DNA of 64,000 nt from Megaustenia siamemsis (GCA_032433765.1 JAVIAB010000092.1:66578666-66642665), one strand, 5' to 3'. Positions 25,101 to 40,100 are shown, counted from the stretch's first letter. A program made the numbers and translations. The notes: a model not told the origin generated them from the letters alone.

Positions 25101-28100
25101 TGATTGATCTGTTTTGAATACCAAGAGATTGATTTTTTGAGTCAGTAACGCTACATCTTTTTATGTTAAGCAGTATTTTTTGTTGCAGGTATTTTTTTTT
25201 TTTACTTTGTTGAAATGCATTATATTTTAATAACTTTTTAAAATTGTAACCATCTTATCAGACATGCTCATTTATCATGGTCTGTTTTCAGTTCTGTGAG
25301 TGAGATCTATCAAACATCTCCATACAAAGATATCACATTAATATCTGGAACATTGTCCTACTCTTCTGGGGTTGGCACTCAAAGTTTTACAGTTGCATCT
25401 CGTCAAGATATAGAAGAAGAAGGGAGGGAAGTATTTGCTGTCATCTTGCTAGACACTACAGGGGGAGCTTCCCTTGCAATGCCAGACTCCAGAACAACAC
25501 TATCAAGTATGAGAAGACTTGTTTCTCAAATGAAAATTGTTTCTGCTTTTCTCTACATTATGTTCAAAATGTAACAGTGACTTGTCTTTTTTATTTAACT
25601 AAGTGCAGGAATATTTTTTATTGAACTTAATGCATGAATGAACAAAAAAACATAAGAGGCCTATGGTCAGGGTGAAAAAGATATCCAAGTAGAGAGACAC
25701 AAAAGATGTGTCCAAGAGAAGTGAGGGCCCAACTCTTCACTCTATCTATCTATCTATTGTCCTTTCGAGCTGAAGACGGCACATAGGGCAGAACCACAAT
25801 TTCAAAAACAGAAACCTTGCATGCCAAAATGTCACATATTGCAGAGATCACTACTCTAAAATATATGGCGCTGTTTCCATAACAATACTTTTTACAATGA
25901 CATCTCGTCAAGCCATCGATCAACCTCCTTAGTCGCCTTTTATGACATGCCTGGAAGGTCACAGTGTCACTCTGCAACAGAGTTAATGCTATTTTGTATC
26001 TTTACCTTTATTTGATTAAAATATTGTCAGAGTTAATTTTTTTTTTTTTTTACATATGAGTAAATAATGAGATAACATGGTGAATCTTTGTTTACTTCTG
26101 GTTGTGTTATTAAACAAACACTTAATTTTGCTGTTTGATCTCAGAATGGTATTGCTTCTCTCTGGATTTAAATATATATTTTTTAAATGAGACTTTTCAC
26201 TATTGTAACTATAGCAATATGAATTTGCATTTCTATTTTTTTTAGTAACATGTTATTATTAAAATATATTAATATAAATATAATTCATGCATTTCATTCA
26301 TCCTAAAAGTAAATTTCATGAACAATAATAGAAAGATATCTGTAAATATTTTCAGTTTTGAAAAGTGACAATGCAAATGGATTATTTGGGTTTATTGGAC
26401 AATGTGAACCTTCACGAGTCTTATTTGAAAATGGAACAGTGACATGCACAGTGCAGCGGACACGTGGTGATGATGGCTCTGTTACTGTATTTTGGGTTGT
26501 TAATGAAAGACAGGGGCAGACTCTTCAGCAAGCTACAGCTGATTTTTATGAAAGTAATGGAACAATAGTGTTCCTACCTGGGGAGCGAAACAAAGTAAGA
26601 CTGCTACTTTTGTTATGTGTTGTATGTATATATATGTTATATGGTAATTCTCAGAAGTGGTATAATGATTTTTGATGAATTACCATATAACATATATATA
26701 AATATAAATATATAAATGTAATTTTGTGATTTATTTTCTGTGTCCTGCTGTCCAGACTTATAACATAATATATAAGTAATCTCCAAAGTCGGAGTTATCT
26801 GCCTGTATGGCGAGGGACCCCTGTGCACACGGCTGCCAGGAAAAAATGGATTAACATGCAAAATTCAGTTCCTAGCCTCTAGGGACTTCATCAGAGGTAA
26901 AAGCTGGTGAACGAAAAAAAATATGTTATGTGTTATAAGTTCTGGAGTTATGTGAAATTATGAATTTATGAATGATGTTGAAATAAATATTACATACTTT
27001 AGATGGATATTTGAGATTATACTGCTTCCAAAACTGAAGAGGTCTGTGTAGCACCTGTAATGAACTTTATAGTTCATGAAAGAGTATTAGTAGCATTGTG
27101 GTTATCATGATTGCTTTACTATAAAGTGAACATCAGTTTAGTCCAAGTCTGATGCTCTTTATTCAGTCCAGATGAAATAAAATGGTACTTGACTCACTGA
27201 ATTGGAGAGAGGTAATAACAGTGAGGAAGAACACTGATACTTCAACCTTCAAATACTGTGGCCTAGTTTGTCCTCCACCATAGCCTTTTTTGTTCATAAA
27301 AACTGTTGGTGTTGCCTGATGGATAAAGAATAAGAAGTAAAAGTCCCTCCAGGCATTGCTAGATATATGGTGGTAGTGACCATATTTTTGCATGACTAAT
27401 GCATATATTTACAGCTCAGTGGTTAGTGAACTGGACTACAAAGAACAAGGGGTAGGGTTCGGTCCCAACCGACGGCTTACGGGTTTACCCCTTAAATGGG
27501 TACCAGATTTTTTTCTGAGAAAGTAAAGCGGCACGGGCATAATACCGACCACATTATTGAAGGTCTGTAAAATTTATGGTCACTAACACCATATTCCCTA
27601 TACGCTGCCACTTGGCGTGACGGGGGTACTTTACTTTACTTTATTTTAATGCATATATTTGGTTGATGTGGTCAGTATCATGCAGGCTGCCATTACTTCC
27701 CAGAAAATTCTCTGGTACCCATTTTGAGAGGTTGGATGAAAGCCTTTTTAGTCCAAAAATCATTCTACCACTTCTGAGAATTGAACTAAGATATGGATAT
27801 AAATATATGCAGTGTTGCTAAATTCTTCTTTGCACATTCCATGTTTGTAGTAGCAACAGTTCAAAGGAGTGGAGTTCACAGTCTAACATACTGTTACCAC
27901 CTGCTATCAGTTGCTGACCTGCTCCACCATATAGAGTTATGCCATGAATAGAGGATTAGTTTCAGGGGAGAATACTACCTATGAGTATCTAAGACAGTCC
28001 GTAGAGTACAAATATTTTAGACAGCCACCACCATGAGGAGGACATCAATTTACCATATTAAAGCTAAGACAGCACAACTGGATAAGGACAGTAAATTCAA

Positions 28101-31100
28101 TCAGAAGAGTTGTGAAGAATAAGTTTAATATTAGTATATCCCATTTATAGTGTGAACCTTCAAGTTCAGTGCAGTAGGAAGCTAATGCCAGGAAGTCCTG
28201 ACCCAGGTGGACCCACCTCCCCAAGAGTGTCAAGAAGCCAAAGGGATTATAAGATTACCTCTTAATGTGAAACTCTGTATAAAGAGTTTCCTGTTGTTGT
28301 CCTTTGTATAACTTGCCTAAAACTTGTCTTTTTCTATTTGTAATTAGTTTTCATTGTGCATTGACATATCTCTTTATGTTTATAATTATTACTCATCATC
28401 GCTGTCCAGTTGTAATATTTTTCTGTAAAATAATATAAGTGTATAAATAATATAATTGAGCCCCCTTTGCTAATCTTGCCTACTTACTAACTATTATTGA
28501 GCTATACCCATATGTCAAGACTGATTTCACATAACAGTGAAGAACACTATCTCACTTTCATTGGCAAACATCAGTTGTGCAGCTTGTTTTTTTTTTTAAT
28601 ATGGAGGCTAAAGAATATAACTTACAATGTGGAAATGTAGTCAGACATACTCTTGCCTGGAAATTACATTAGCGAATGAGTGGTGAAGCTGCAGCGAGCC
28701 CATTGATTAGCAGGATAAAAAATGATTGAAGAGAAATGCAAGGCAAACAAAAGTCTCATGAGCAATGTTGAATAAAATACTATAATTATAAAGAGTTATC
28801 ACATTATTTAGTCAAAATGTTCCTTATGAAATGATAAATGATGAGAAACATATGTTATTGTTTTTTTAAAATTGGTTTGAAGATTGTGTAATTTTGTATT
28901 TTATTTTCTGTGTCCTGCTGTCCAGACTTTAGTGCTCAGAGTAACTGATGAGACAGTACCAGAGCTGGAAGAGTTGTTTGATGTGCAGCTTACAGCAGTG
29001 ACCACAGATGATGAGCTTGTGGGCTCCACCAATACCAGTGGTGCTAGCATTGACAACACACAGAAAAGTTTACAGATAATTATTCAAGAGAATGACTACC
29101 CCTATGGTCTTTTACAGTTTTCTAACCAACTCAATGTTATACCACCAGTGAATGTAATGATAGTGCCAACAACACAGCAAGTAGAGGTGAATGTTGCTGC
29201 TAATATATCTTAGAGGGAAAAATGTTTGTGTGGGAACTGCTTCATCGTCTTGACTCTTGTGTTCATAAGATATTTAATAAGTTTGAATTGAGTATTAAAT
29301 GTCTGTCAAATTAATACCTAAATGTCTGAGATTACAAAAAGAGCACGCTTCCAGACAAGTTAAAATAAAAAAAAAAATATGAGTTTTAAATTGTCAAAAA
29401 TTGAAAAAAATTGTATTCTGAAGCAGCTCTTGGGGGAACTGGGTAGTCTAGAGGTAAGACGGACATGAAGGTCTTAAGTTCAAATCCTGCCACAAATGGT
29501 GGACATTTTTCTCTTTAAATCTGGAGTTTCTTTTTGGCTTTACTCTCCCTTAGTGTCTGGGTAGTGTGATGTCTTGCCCTCTTGTATATATATATATATA
29601 TATATATATTATAGGGCAATAGTTTGTTTTATAAATAAAAATAGTACATATGTTAAAATTATGCATTAAAAGCTGAAATTATGCCAGTAAAATATTTGTT
29701 TTGTCATTTGACCATATGAACTATCAGCATACTTTTGTTACTTATAGGTTAGTGTGAGTGAAGAAGGTGGTCTTGTACCGTTAATAGTGCAAAGAGCCCA
29801 GGGATTAGTGGGATCAGTGAGAGCAGAGTGGAGAACCAAGGATATCACAGCATTAAGTGAGGGCAAGTCTCCCCCTGATTATGTGGTAAGAAGTTGAATC
29901 ACTTGTGCATGTAGCTCACATTATTGTAGCAACTAGTGAAACCTAAGAACATGACATGTTGTATTCACAAGTAATGCTTTGCAGTATAGCTTGGTGAGTC
30001 TTTGGGGTATCATGTGTGGAAAAATTATCCACATGTGAAAAAGTATAAAGAACTGGCAGGTTTTAAATAAACATTGCAGGTAGAGGCTAATGCTTACTTC
30101 TTTCTTCTCCTTCACTTTTCTGTTAGAAGGCCAAGATGTCCATTCAGCAGCCAAGCTGAATATGGTCAGCAACCCATAACTGACTGCATGCATCAGGATC
30201 GGTGAACAACAGAGTGCTGACAAGACTTTGCTCCACCTTCCAGCAGTGCTCCTGGAAACAGAATATCCAACCTTATCCAACCTGGCCAAGTAAATAGGGA
30301 TAGAATTCAACTCGGTGCTCAAAATTGAAGTGCTGAAAGCATATGTGTTGGGCTGAAAGGCGCAGATAAACCACAATACAATGCATCTAAGCCCATTTAA
30401 CGTGCTTTTAAAGGCAGATGGTGAAGAGGACTATTCATTCCTTTAGTATTCATCCAGTGAATGTCGGAAAGAAAGACTCTCCTGTTCTGGAATATTTGAC
30501 ACCAATCATTTACTGCACTGTGGTCTTCAGTTTCTGGATTGTTGTGGTCACTTCTCAATCTAAATATATTTTAAACATGTTGTTTAAGTCTGGAAGCTGC
30601 AATAGCTCAGTGGTTAGTGAGTTAGGCTACTAAAGACAAGAGTTTAGTTTGATCCTGATCGACAGCTTCTAGGTTCACCCAGCCTTAAATGTATGCCAGA
30701 TTTTTTTGTGTGAAAGAAGAGTAGCACGGATGTAATACTGACCACATTACCTCAAAAATAATGTGCTGAAGGTCTATAAACAAATATGGGCACTAACACT
30801 ATTTTTACTATATGCAATGTGGTGTGATAGTGCTCTTTTCTAAGTCTGTTGTGGTCAGTTCTCAGTCTAAAGATCATTTAATATCCTCTTCTTAAAAAAC
30901 TTATAGTTTGCATGATACATACTTTGATAAAACAAAGCATAAAAATCTTTTTAATTTAAAATGTTGGCATTTAAAAACATAAAACATCTACAAATCTGTT
31001 TTTGTTTATCAGTGTATGACTATTTCTTTCAAATTGTTACTTTTAGAGACTGTTTATTGATTACCACATTTAAATAGCTGTTTTACTTACAAAGTTCAAA

Positions 31101-34100
31101 GCTTTTAGATTTTTGTCTGTTGAATATAATTTGGTCTTTAAAAAGACCAAGAGGAAGACCCAGAAGAAGATGGATAGATGCAGTGACAGAGATATGTAAC
31201 AACAAAGGAAAATCACTAATTCAGACAATTCGAGCAGCACAAGAACGACAAATGATATAAACCACGACACCTTTTAGGTATCAGTGAAAGAGAAAAGAAG
31301 AAGATAGAAGAAGAAGAAGAAGAATATAACTTTTTCAGTCCAACTTTATGTAAATATCCTCTCTAATAAGCAATTTTAGTAATTGTAATAAAGTTGGTTG
31401 GTTGTGTGGTGAGATACAATGCAGGCTCTGGTCAGACTTGGAGAGTCTAGAGTTTCTACTCTATGTGCTGTTTTTTGCCCGAAAGAACAATAGATAGATA
31501 GAATAAATTATTGGCTTGTGCAACAAAGGTTATTTATTTATCATGCATAGTGAAATCAATTTCCTAGTCTAAAATTAATTGTTCATTTCTGTTTTCAAAT
31601 ATTAGAGGATGACAAATGTAATCATCACTGTGACCATTGATTGTGCACTGAATAAATGATAAATTCAGTAATTATTGAAAGAAATTTACTCACTTACATT
31701 AACAAATGTTTGTTATAACAGTCTTTATTATTTTACCATGTGAATTATTAAAAGTATGAGAATAACGAACACAATATATACTAAAAACCAAATGAGAACA
31801 TGTTTTATTTCCATTGGTTAAGCTTTTATGAACTACACTAATCTTGTCAATAATTTAACAACATTATAGGTTTGTTTATATCTTTCTTTATAACAGCTTC
31901 AGGTAAGTAACACAATTGTAAAATATCTACAATTGTTAAATGAAATAATTTTGTCCATACTGGTTGGTTGTGAATTAATATTTTATGAATCTGCAATCTG
32001 GTGCCATTTTTTTTTTACCTTTTCTTTTGTTTAATACAGAATTAGACACATAAATTAGAATTGATTATCCATAGCAGTGATTTGTTAGCCTGGACTGATA
32101 GATACAGTGATTGTAAAGGTTCTGAGAGATGACAGAAGCAGAGGAAAAAATTGTATCTGCGATTTGAGGAACATGACACAGGAGAAGGAATTGGTGACAC
32201 CTCTTAACATGCAAAGTTCACCAAAGTCACAATTCTACAATGCAGTGTGCACTGTAATTGTATCAATGGCACTACTAATATTCTAGTTTATTATATCTTT
32301 TGGAATCATGCCAGACCACTAGATCATATCATAGTCCATAAATAGAGGACACAAATGGTTCCAGTTTTGCTGCATACCTGAATGGAAAGGCAGTCAAAAG
32401 AAGATCTGGTGCATATACAACCACAATGAGCAGCAGTGATTACTATAGCTTGTTTCATAACTCATGCCCAACTTTTAAAATCGATAGCTTTTTAACCGCT
32501 TGTTGTAAGTTGCTCAAAATTTGCATGTAAAGTTATAATGATTAGAACCCAACAGGGAATTAATTTCATTAAAAAAAACATTTGGTTATTATTGTTGCTT
32601 ATTTGATTTATATAAATTTATAACGACCCATTGATGTAGTCAAAACTTAATGTTTATAGTATTTTAAGTTAAAAATAGCGAGTAAAAATCCATACACGGT
32701 AAAATTGACAGTGTTTGCATGCTTCCACCATGGTTTTTTGACACAATTAGACACTTGTAAAAAACACGAGAAATCCTGTATTCCATTTCCGTTCATTCAT
32801 AGGTGGAGACGTGGAACCATAACATTTATCATGAGTCTTAAAATGAAATTCTGCAGTTTACAAAACATCGCAATAAAAATGTATGACTATTTTTGCAAAG
32901 AGGCTAAATGAGGAAGATTATTTCATTCTTTAGAAAACCCTGAGAATAGGACAAGACACATTTTGGATTTATCTAAACGGTCATTTAATCGCTGGATTCA
33001 AGCATGTGACCGTCAATGTTCAAAATATACAAAATCACAAGGAAGAGCAAAAATGTTGGATAATTTCGACAGTGAACTTATTAGAAGTGAAATTCGCGAA
33101 ATGTTGGGTATGAATGAAACTGTTACAATAATAAAATTAAAAGTATCGCCGAAAAAGAACAACAGTATTGAAATATCAAAGTCTACATTATGGAGGAATG
33201 TGAGAGCTGCAGGCTTTACATTCAGAAAGTATTCCAATGGATGAAACATCATCTGTGAGAAGCCACATATAGTAGTCATGAGAAGCAAGTACTTACGTGA
33301 AGTAAAAGAGGTGCGCAAGCAAGGTTATGATATTGTGTACTTGGATGAAACATGGATCAATGCTCACCACACTAACCCAAGGGAATGGCAGTCATCAGAT
33401 GGAAAGATTAAGAGATTAATACCTAGTAGCAAAGGACAGTGCTTGATAATTGCTCATGCAGGTAGTCGACAACATGGACTAATACAGAATGCAGAGCTCA
33501 TTTTTCTTTCAAAATCTATAGACAATCGGGATTATCACTCTGAGATGAATGGTCACATATTTCGACATTGGATTGAAAATTCTGTTCTCTCATCACTAGA
33601 TCGACCATCTTGCCTAATAATGGACAATGCAGCATACCACAACATTGTTGCACTTGAAGATAAAGTCCCGACGTCATCCAGTACAAAAGATGCTATTAAG
33701 ATATGGCTCACAAAGGAGCACATACAATTTAATAACATGTACTTAAAACCTGAATTACTATCTCTAGTAAAGCAAAAACAAAGGACAAAGATTTTTCAAA
33801 TAGATAAGATTATCCAAGAGCACGGTCATATAAGTTTGAGGCTGCTACCTTACCATGCTCATTTAAATCCAATAGAACTAATCTGGGCAAAATTAAAAGG
33901 ACAAGTGGCAGATGAAAATACAACATTCAAAATATGCGATGTAAAGACTCTTGCTAATCTCGCTTTATTAAATATAGACAAAGATTATTGGGCTAAATGT
34001 GAAGACCACGTCTTAAAACAGGAAGAGGAATATTGGAAAAATGATGGTTTGTGGAATGTTCAACCCCAAACAGTTATTAATCTTTTAGACTCGTCTGATT

Positions 34101-37100
34101 CAGAATGAAAGTATATAGCCCCCACAATGTTGGCCCCTATATTACCTTAAATTAGTTCAACAAACGGTCCTTTTCAGGACCACACAACTATGAAAATTGG
34201 ACATACAGGTACACCTTGATATTATCGTCCGTCCTCGAACTGAGAAGACAATAATTCTCCTGGTGTTTTGTCTTATTAAGTTATTTCCCCATTACGGCCA
34301 CGCCTTTACCTAGTGAAAATTAATCATAGACCAGCAACTAGGGTAATTTCTATTATTTAGGGGTTCACAATTTACAATTTTGACAAACATCAAAGAAATT
34401 CGCCGCTTTAAGAAAACTGCAGCTGCAAGATATTTGTTAAATATACATTTAAAGGGTCTTTTGCATTCTAATAACATTTGGAAAATTTCAGCAGTTTTTA
34501 ACAAACGTTTACTGAGTAATAGCATTTTGAAGTTGGGCACGTGATTTGAAACAAGCTATAGTGAATAGTGTTGAATAGTGAATCCAGCACATGATTGTTG
34601 TTATAGTCTCTCAAATAAAATAGACAGTCTCTCCAGAAATTTGAATGGCGCTCAGAGAGTAGGTCACTGACTTGGAAAGTTGCATGTCACACGGCTCACT
34701 TGGATACAATGCCCTGGACAAGCCTGTGTTCATGGTAATGAGCAGGCCAATTGACTGGCTGAGAGGGCTCCAACACAGGGAATATTGAGATGGGACAATT
34801 CAGATTCATTTAAAGTTTATGGTCATTAGGGACATGTTATCTGAAGAAGATGAAATGTAATAGGAGGCTTACCACCTCATTCTGCAATTGAAGGTTCATG
34901 GTTTGAGGCAGGGTGAGGAATGAACAAGCATGCTCTACTGGAGAACACCAATAACTCATAATCAACTCATAACAGTTGCAATCAATGCAACTACTTTGCA
35001 CTGGCTTTTGGAAAGAGCAGTGGAGCTGGTATGAAATGTTCTGACTGCTGTGTGATGCTACTTCTTGCAACCAAACCAAACCATCTCATTGGCTACCTTT
35101 TATTTTATCTCCAACTACTTTTAATTTTCATTGTACAGTTCACTTAAGTAGAACAGATACACTTCTATAGATTTTTTAGTTAGAACATTTTAACTCTCTC
35201 CACCCCTAATCCAGATCTCAATTTCTTATATATTCTTATAAATTCCCAGGAAGTCCTCTTTATAATCCGTTGTAATACTGAATGTGCTTGCTTGTATTTC
35301 AATTAAAGCATATAACCATATAATTTTAGATGTTTCAAAAGAGAATATATGAGCATATTTTGCATCATTTGGTTCATCATTCTGATGAAGATGCTAGAAT
35401 ATTTAAATTGTTGGATGATTTCATTGATATAATTTTCTTCTTTGAAAGCTTCCTTGCTTTGGTTGTGGGGTTACGTTTTCTGTTTCAGTGTATTAATATT
35501 TGACATGTTACATTTATTTAATACCAGTTGTGAACTATGGTTACCAGGTTACACAACTAACATGGAGAACTGTCATCAACATGAACATGAAATGAGTGTC
35601 ATAAGCTCATAATAATAAAAGAAAAACTGTACTTTACTTTTAACACTGTCATGAGTAGCAAATAAAACACTCTTACTATCCTTGTCTTTTTAAAATAAAA
35701 AAAGGGTTACAGTTACTCAGCAGTTCAGTACACAAATTTATAATTGTAAAAGTCAGTGTTTTATTATAATGATTTGTCATTTATGAAAGTCATTTAAAAT
35801 CTAACATTAGTGTAAAGCATATCTGTAGCGGGTTAGGTTAGCGGGGTAGAGTTCTGCCCTACCAAAGGAAGAGTAAGATGTCTCCTTTCCTCCTCTAGTC
35901 TTCGGGACACCCTTGGGCAAGGTGAAGTTCCCATTTATCCCCCCTATCAGGGTTATGTGAAGCCATTGGAGCAGGTGGTGGATGGTGTTATGGGTAGCAG
36001 CCGACAAGTAGTGCCTGTTATGGTCTCCACTCTGTGATGGCAGGCAGAGGATCTCATGTATAGAGACAATGACCGTGATCTCCGACTGGTACAGTCACTG
36101 CCAAGAAGGAAAGGAATGACAAACTACCTACTTATATTGCCTAGAATAATCATGTAAAAACGCAGCTTAATATCTAATGAAAAGACGATTAGAGGCCACA
36201 GAGATAGAATTTCTCAGAAGAATGTTCCCTGGACAGCTAAAAAGACCAATGAAGAAATTCTCAAAGAGGCCAACACAAAAAGGGAGCTCCTAAAAAAACA
36301 TCAGAAAGAAACAATCAACATTTTTTGGGCACATCATGAGAAGAGGAAAGATGGAATACTTGTTTACAACTGGCAAAATAAAAGGAAAGAGAGATCATGG
36401 ACGACAAAGAGAGAAAATACTGGATAGCTTGGTGTCATTGCATGGAAAACAGTCAACAACAGAACTTATATGATGCACTGTAGTTAGAAGATTGTGGAAG
36501 GACATGATCACCTATGCCAAACAGTATTGCATATGATGATGATGATATCTGTATATATTTTTCAAGAAATATAATTGAACAAAATTGACCTTAATCACAT
36601 TGATCTATTTTGTGATCAACAGATAGTCTAGAAAGACATTGACTACCTTATACTTTTTAAATTGCTCATTAAACTTTTTAAAAATTGTAATCAGCCAGTT
36701 TTCTATGTATAGAACAAGTTTGTCATTCTGCCATTTATAGTTCTTGGTATAATATTTTTAATTAATTTGTGGTGATGGTGGAAAACAAATAATGAAGTCT
36801 TAAAACAACTAAAAGTGAAAAGAGAACTACTAAATACAATTCAAACAAGACAAATGCAATTTTTGGGCCATGTTAAAAGACACAACAGCCTACTAAAAGA
36901 AATCTTGGAGGGGAAAATGCAAGGTAAAAGAGGCAGAAAAAAAAAAAAAGTAAAGTACCCCAGTCACGCCAAGTGGCGTATAGGGAATATGGTGTTAGTG
37001 ACCATATATTTTACAGACCTTCGGCACATGATTTTTGGGGTAATGTGGTCGGTACTTCGCCTGTGCTGCTTCACTTTCCCTGAAAAAAATCAGGTACCCA

Positions 37101-40100
37101 TTAAAGGCTGGGTGAACCTGGAAGCCATCGGTTGGGATCGAACCCTACCTCTTGTCCTTTGTAGTTCAGTTCACTAACCACTGAGCTATCGCGGCTCCCA
37201 AAAGAGGCAGAGGCAGACCAATACTAAAATGGACGAGTAACATAAAAAAGATGGACAAGTAAATCTATGATAACCTACACCATCAAAGCGAGAGACAGAG
37301 CAAAATGGTGCTCCATGGTAGCCAACCTTCGTTGCAGAGATGGCACTCGATAATGATGGTTTATTTATTAATTTTTGTTCCAACAGTTTATTCTCTAAAC
37401 TAGAGTCAGATCTGAACACACATCCTTTTCCCCATTTTTTTTTGCAACTTATTCTTTTATTTTGGTTTGCTAAATATGTTAATTTTAAAAGCAGCAAATA
37501 TTTGATACTGATACCATTTTGAAAATTAAATAAACATTTTGTTGAAAGTATTTTTGCTTTAATTTGTTAGACAATTTATTTATAAATTTTATATAAATAT
37601 TACATGGAATCTCTAACTCACAGTGTGATATTTTCCCACCGCACTCTGCTCTATATAGAACTTTCCACATTACACATCAGTGGATTTCTGACAAAATGTT
37701 TTTATCAAATAACACACTGTAGTTTTATAATTTAAACAGTGCTGTTTCATTATCTTGACTTTGATAAATATTACATTTAGAATTTTAAATTGATATACAT
37801 CATATATAGTTTAAACAATAGTATAATCTTGACCTTACTTAACAAATATTAAAATATAAAGATACTAAGTTTGAGATTTGTAACAAAATACCTTTTTTTT
37901 TTTAAAAGTGTCTGTGCACTTGTGAATAATCCATGTTCTGTGTATGTAAATAATTTATTATTATTTTTGATGTGAACAGGGTGGAGTAGGAAGCATAACA
38001 CTGGATAATGGGGTAAACTATGCCTTTGTTAACATCACTGTCAAAGACAACAGTTTGCCAGAGGCAGAGAAGAAGTTTGAAGTAGAGCTTTTCAGTCCCA
38101 CTGGAAGAGCAGAACTGGGTCCAGGTTCAAAAGCTGTTGTTACAATTCAATCATCTGATGGGGCTTTTGGTCTGTTCCAATTTGCAGATAGTTCTCTTAA
38201 CGTTCAGGGAATAGAGAGTGGTGATGAGGGATTTAACATTGTTAGTTTGCAGGTACAGTTACCATTACTTTTATGCATATTTTACATATTTTCTTAACTG
38301 TTTGTGAAATGTAATATTTTTGTTTGGTCATTTTTAATCAGTTCTGTTAACTCTTATAGTCCCGTAATGTTTAAGATTTTATGTCTTCATCTGGTTGTGT
38401 CTATGTTGCTTCTGGATCTTTTCTACAGTCTCTATATCTTTTTTTTAAAAATGCATTTCCTGTTGCATTTGTTAACTGTTATTAGTATATTCATATTTGA
38501 ATATGTGCAACAAGGAGAGAATCAGAGGGGTTCTTTACTGCTAGACTGAAAGCAAAGTAAAGCTTTTATGATACTGACATTTTGTATGAGAATAAAGAAT
38601 GAGACAATAATGGTAGCTGTAGAATTGCATTCCTGAAGACAATTGCTCTGACATATATCCAGTCCATGCTTTAAAAGGTTCAGATTGTATAGCTGGAGCA
38701 TCAATAAATAGAACATATAGAGATCTACAAATTTCATGGACACAGGCGACCTACTGTTCTGGCCATTCAGGTTAAACTCGACCTACTGTTCTGGCCATTC
38801 AGGTTAAACTACCGGACAGCTGTGATAGTCTCCTACTAACAGTTATATTCATAGTGGCAACTCTTATCACTGTGTGGTCTTTTGATCAATGGAAATTGAA
38901 TATAGATGATAATTCAGGCATTAATCCTAGATTACGATGTCAATCTGTGACTGACGTGCTTACGATACCGTCGTAAAAATTGCGACCACTTAATTGTAAC
39001 ACTAGGAGCTCTAAAAATAGTGTTTTCTTTGAACTTTTTGACACAAAGCTTTGTGTTTGCACTAGCACAGTCACGGGGAAGATTTCCTGTCTGAGGAAGT
39101 TGATTTATGACCTGAATTTGACCTCATTGATCAACATGTTACATTGTATTTAGGTACGAATACTGTAAGTCCGTCAGTATGTGTGGCTACTGCATAGCAT
39201 TATTCACTGTGTTTCCTGAGTTACAAAAGGTAGTTTGATGTCGGCCGATGACAGAGGAAAATTCCCTGGTCGCAGCAAGAAGAATAAAAAAAAAAGGAGA
39301 ATCTACCAATTTCTTGAAAATTGGCAATTTTTGTGTGTGCATTATATGAAATCATATCTCACAAAATTTGAGAGGAAAAAAATCCAACAAAAATAGAAAC
39401 AAATCAAACACTCAGAGGTCACCAGAAGTGGCAATTAGGAAGGTACATGGAAGGAGGTAATGTTTGAATACAGCAAAATATCAAATTTTGAAGATTTTGT
39501 GTTTTGATGTAGTAATTTTTACTATGGTATCGTAATCTAGGGCTAAAGTAATGAAATAAGAGATAGGTTATCTTGGAGAGAATTTTTTGATGGGTGATTC
39601 ATCATGAATAAGGAAAATGAGCTAATGTTCACCCTTTATACATGGACATGATGATTAATTAAATAATTTTTGTGATATCTCAGAAATTTATAATAAACTA
39701 TTTGACAGAACATTTTAGTGGATGGATAAGAGATATATCTAAAAACTGAGCTATTGAAATCATAAATATTGTACTCTTTGCTATTCATGGAAAGAACTGA
39801 ATACTTTTGGGGCTTCCTCACATTTGATAAAATAGTTTTTGACAAATAATCAACCTTTCAAATGATTGTTGTGTCATCAATCTCATCAAGTTTATTATAA
39901 ATTTAATTCAATTTGTAAGTATTTTTATACAGATACATATATAGTTCACTTTTTGCTTAAGGTTTTAAGACTTGCTGGCTCCATTGACACTGTATCAGTT
40001 ACATGGAAAGTGCAAGAAGAGGAGGCTGATGGCTTGGACATAATTAACCAATCTGGAACTGTAACCTTTCAGCCAGGAGAAACTAGTCATTCTCTTGACC

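Noticed and set aside
29933..30376. 147-codon frame on the - strand in intron 10
   Set aside because: No motif, no repeats, no codon pattern like the exons, and it lies in the intron of a well-supported gene on the other strand. Probably chance.
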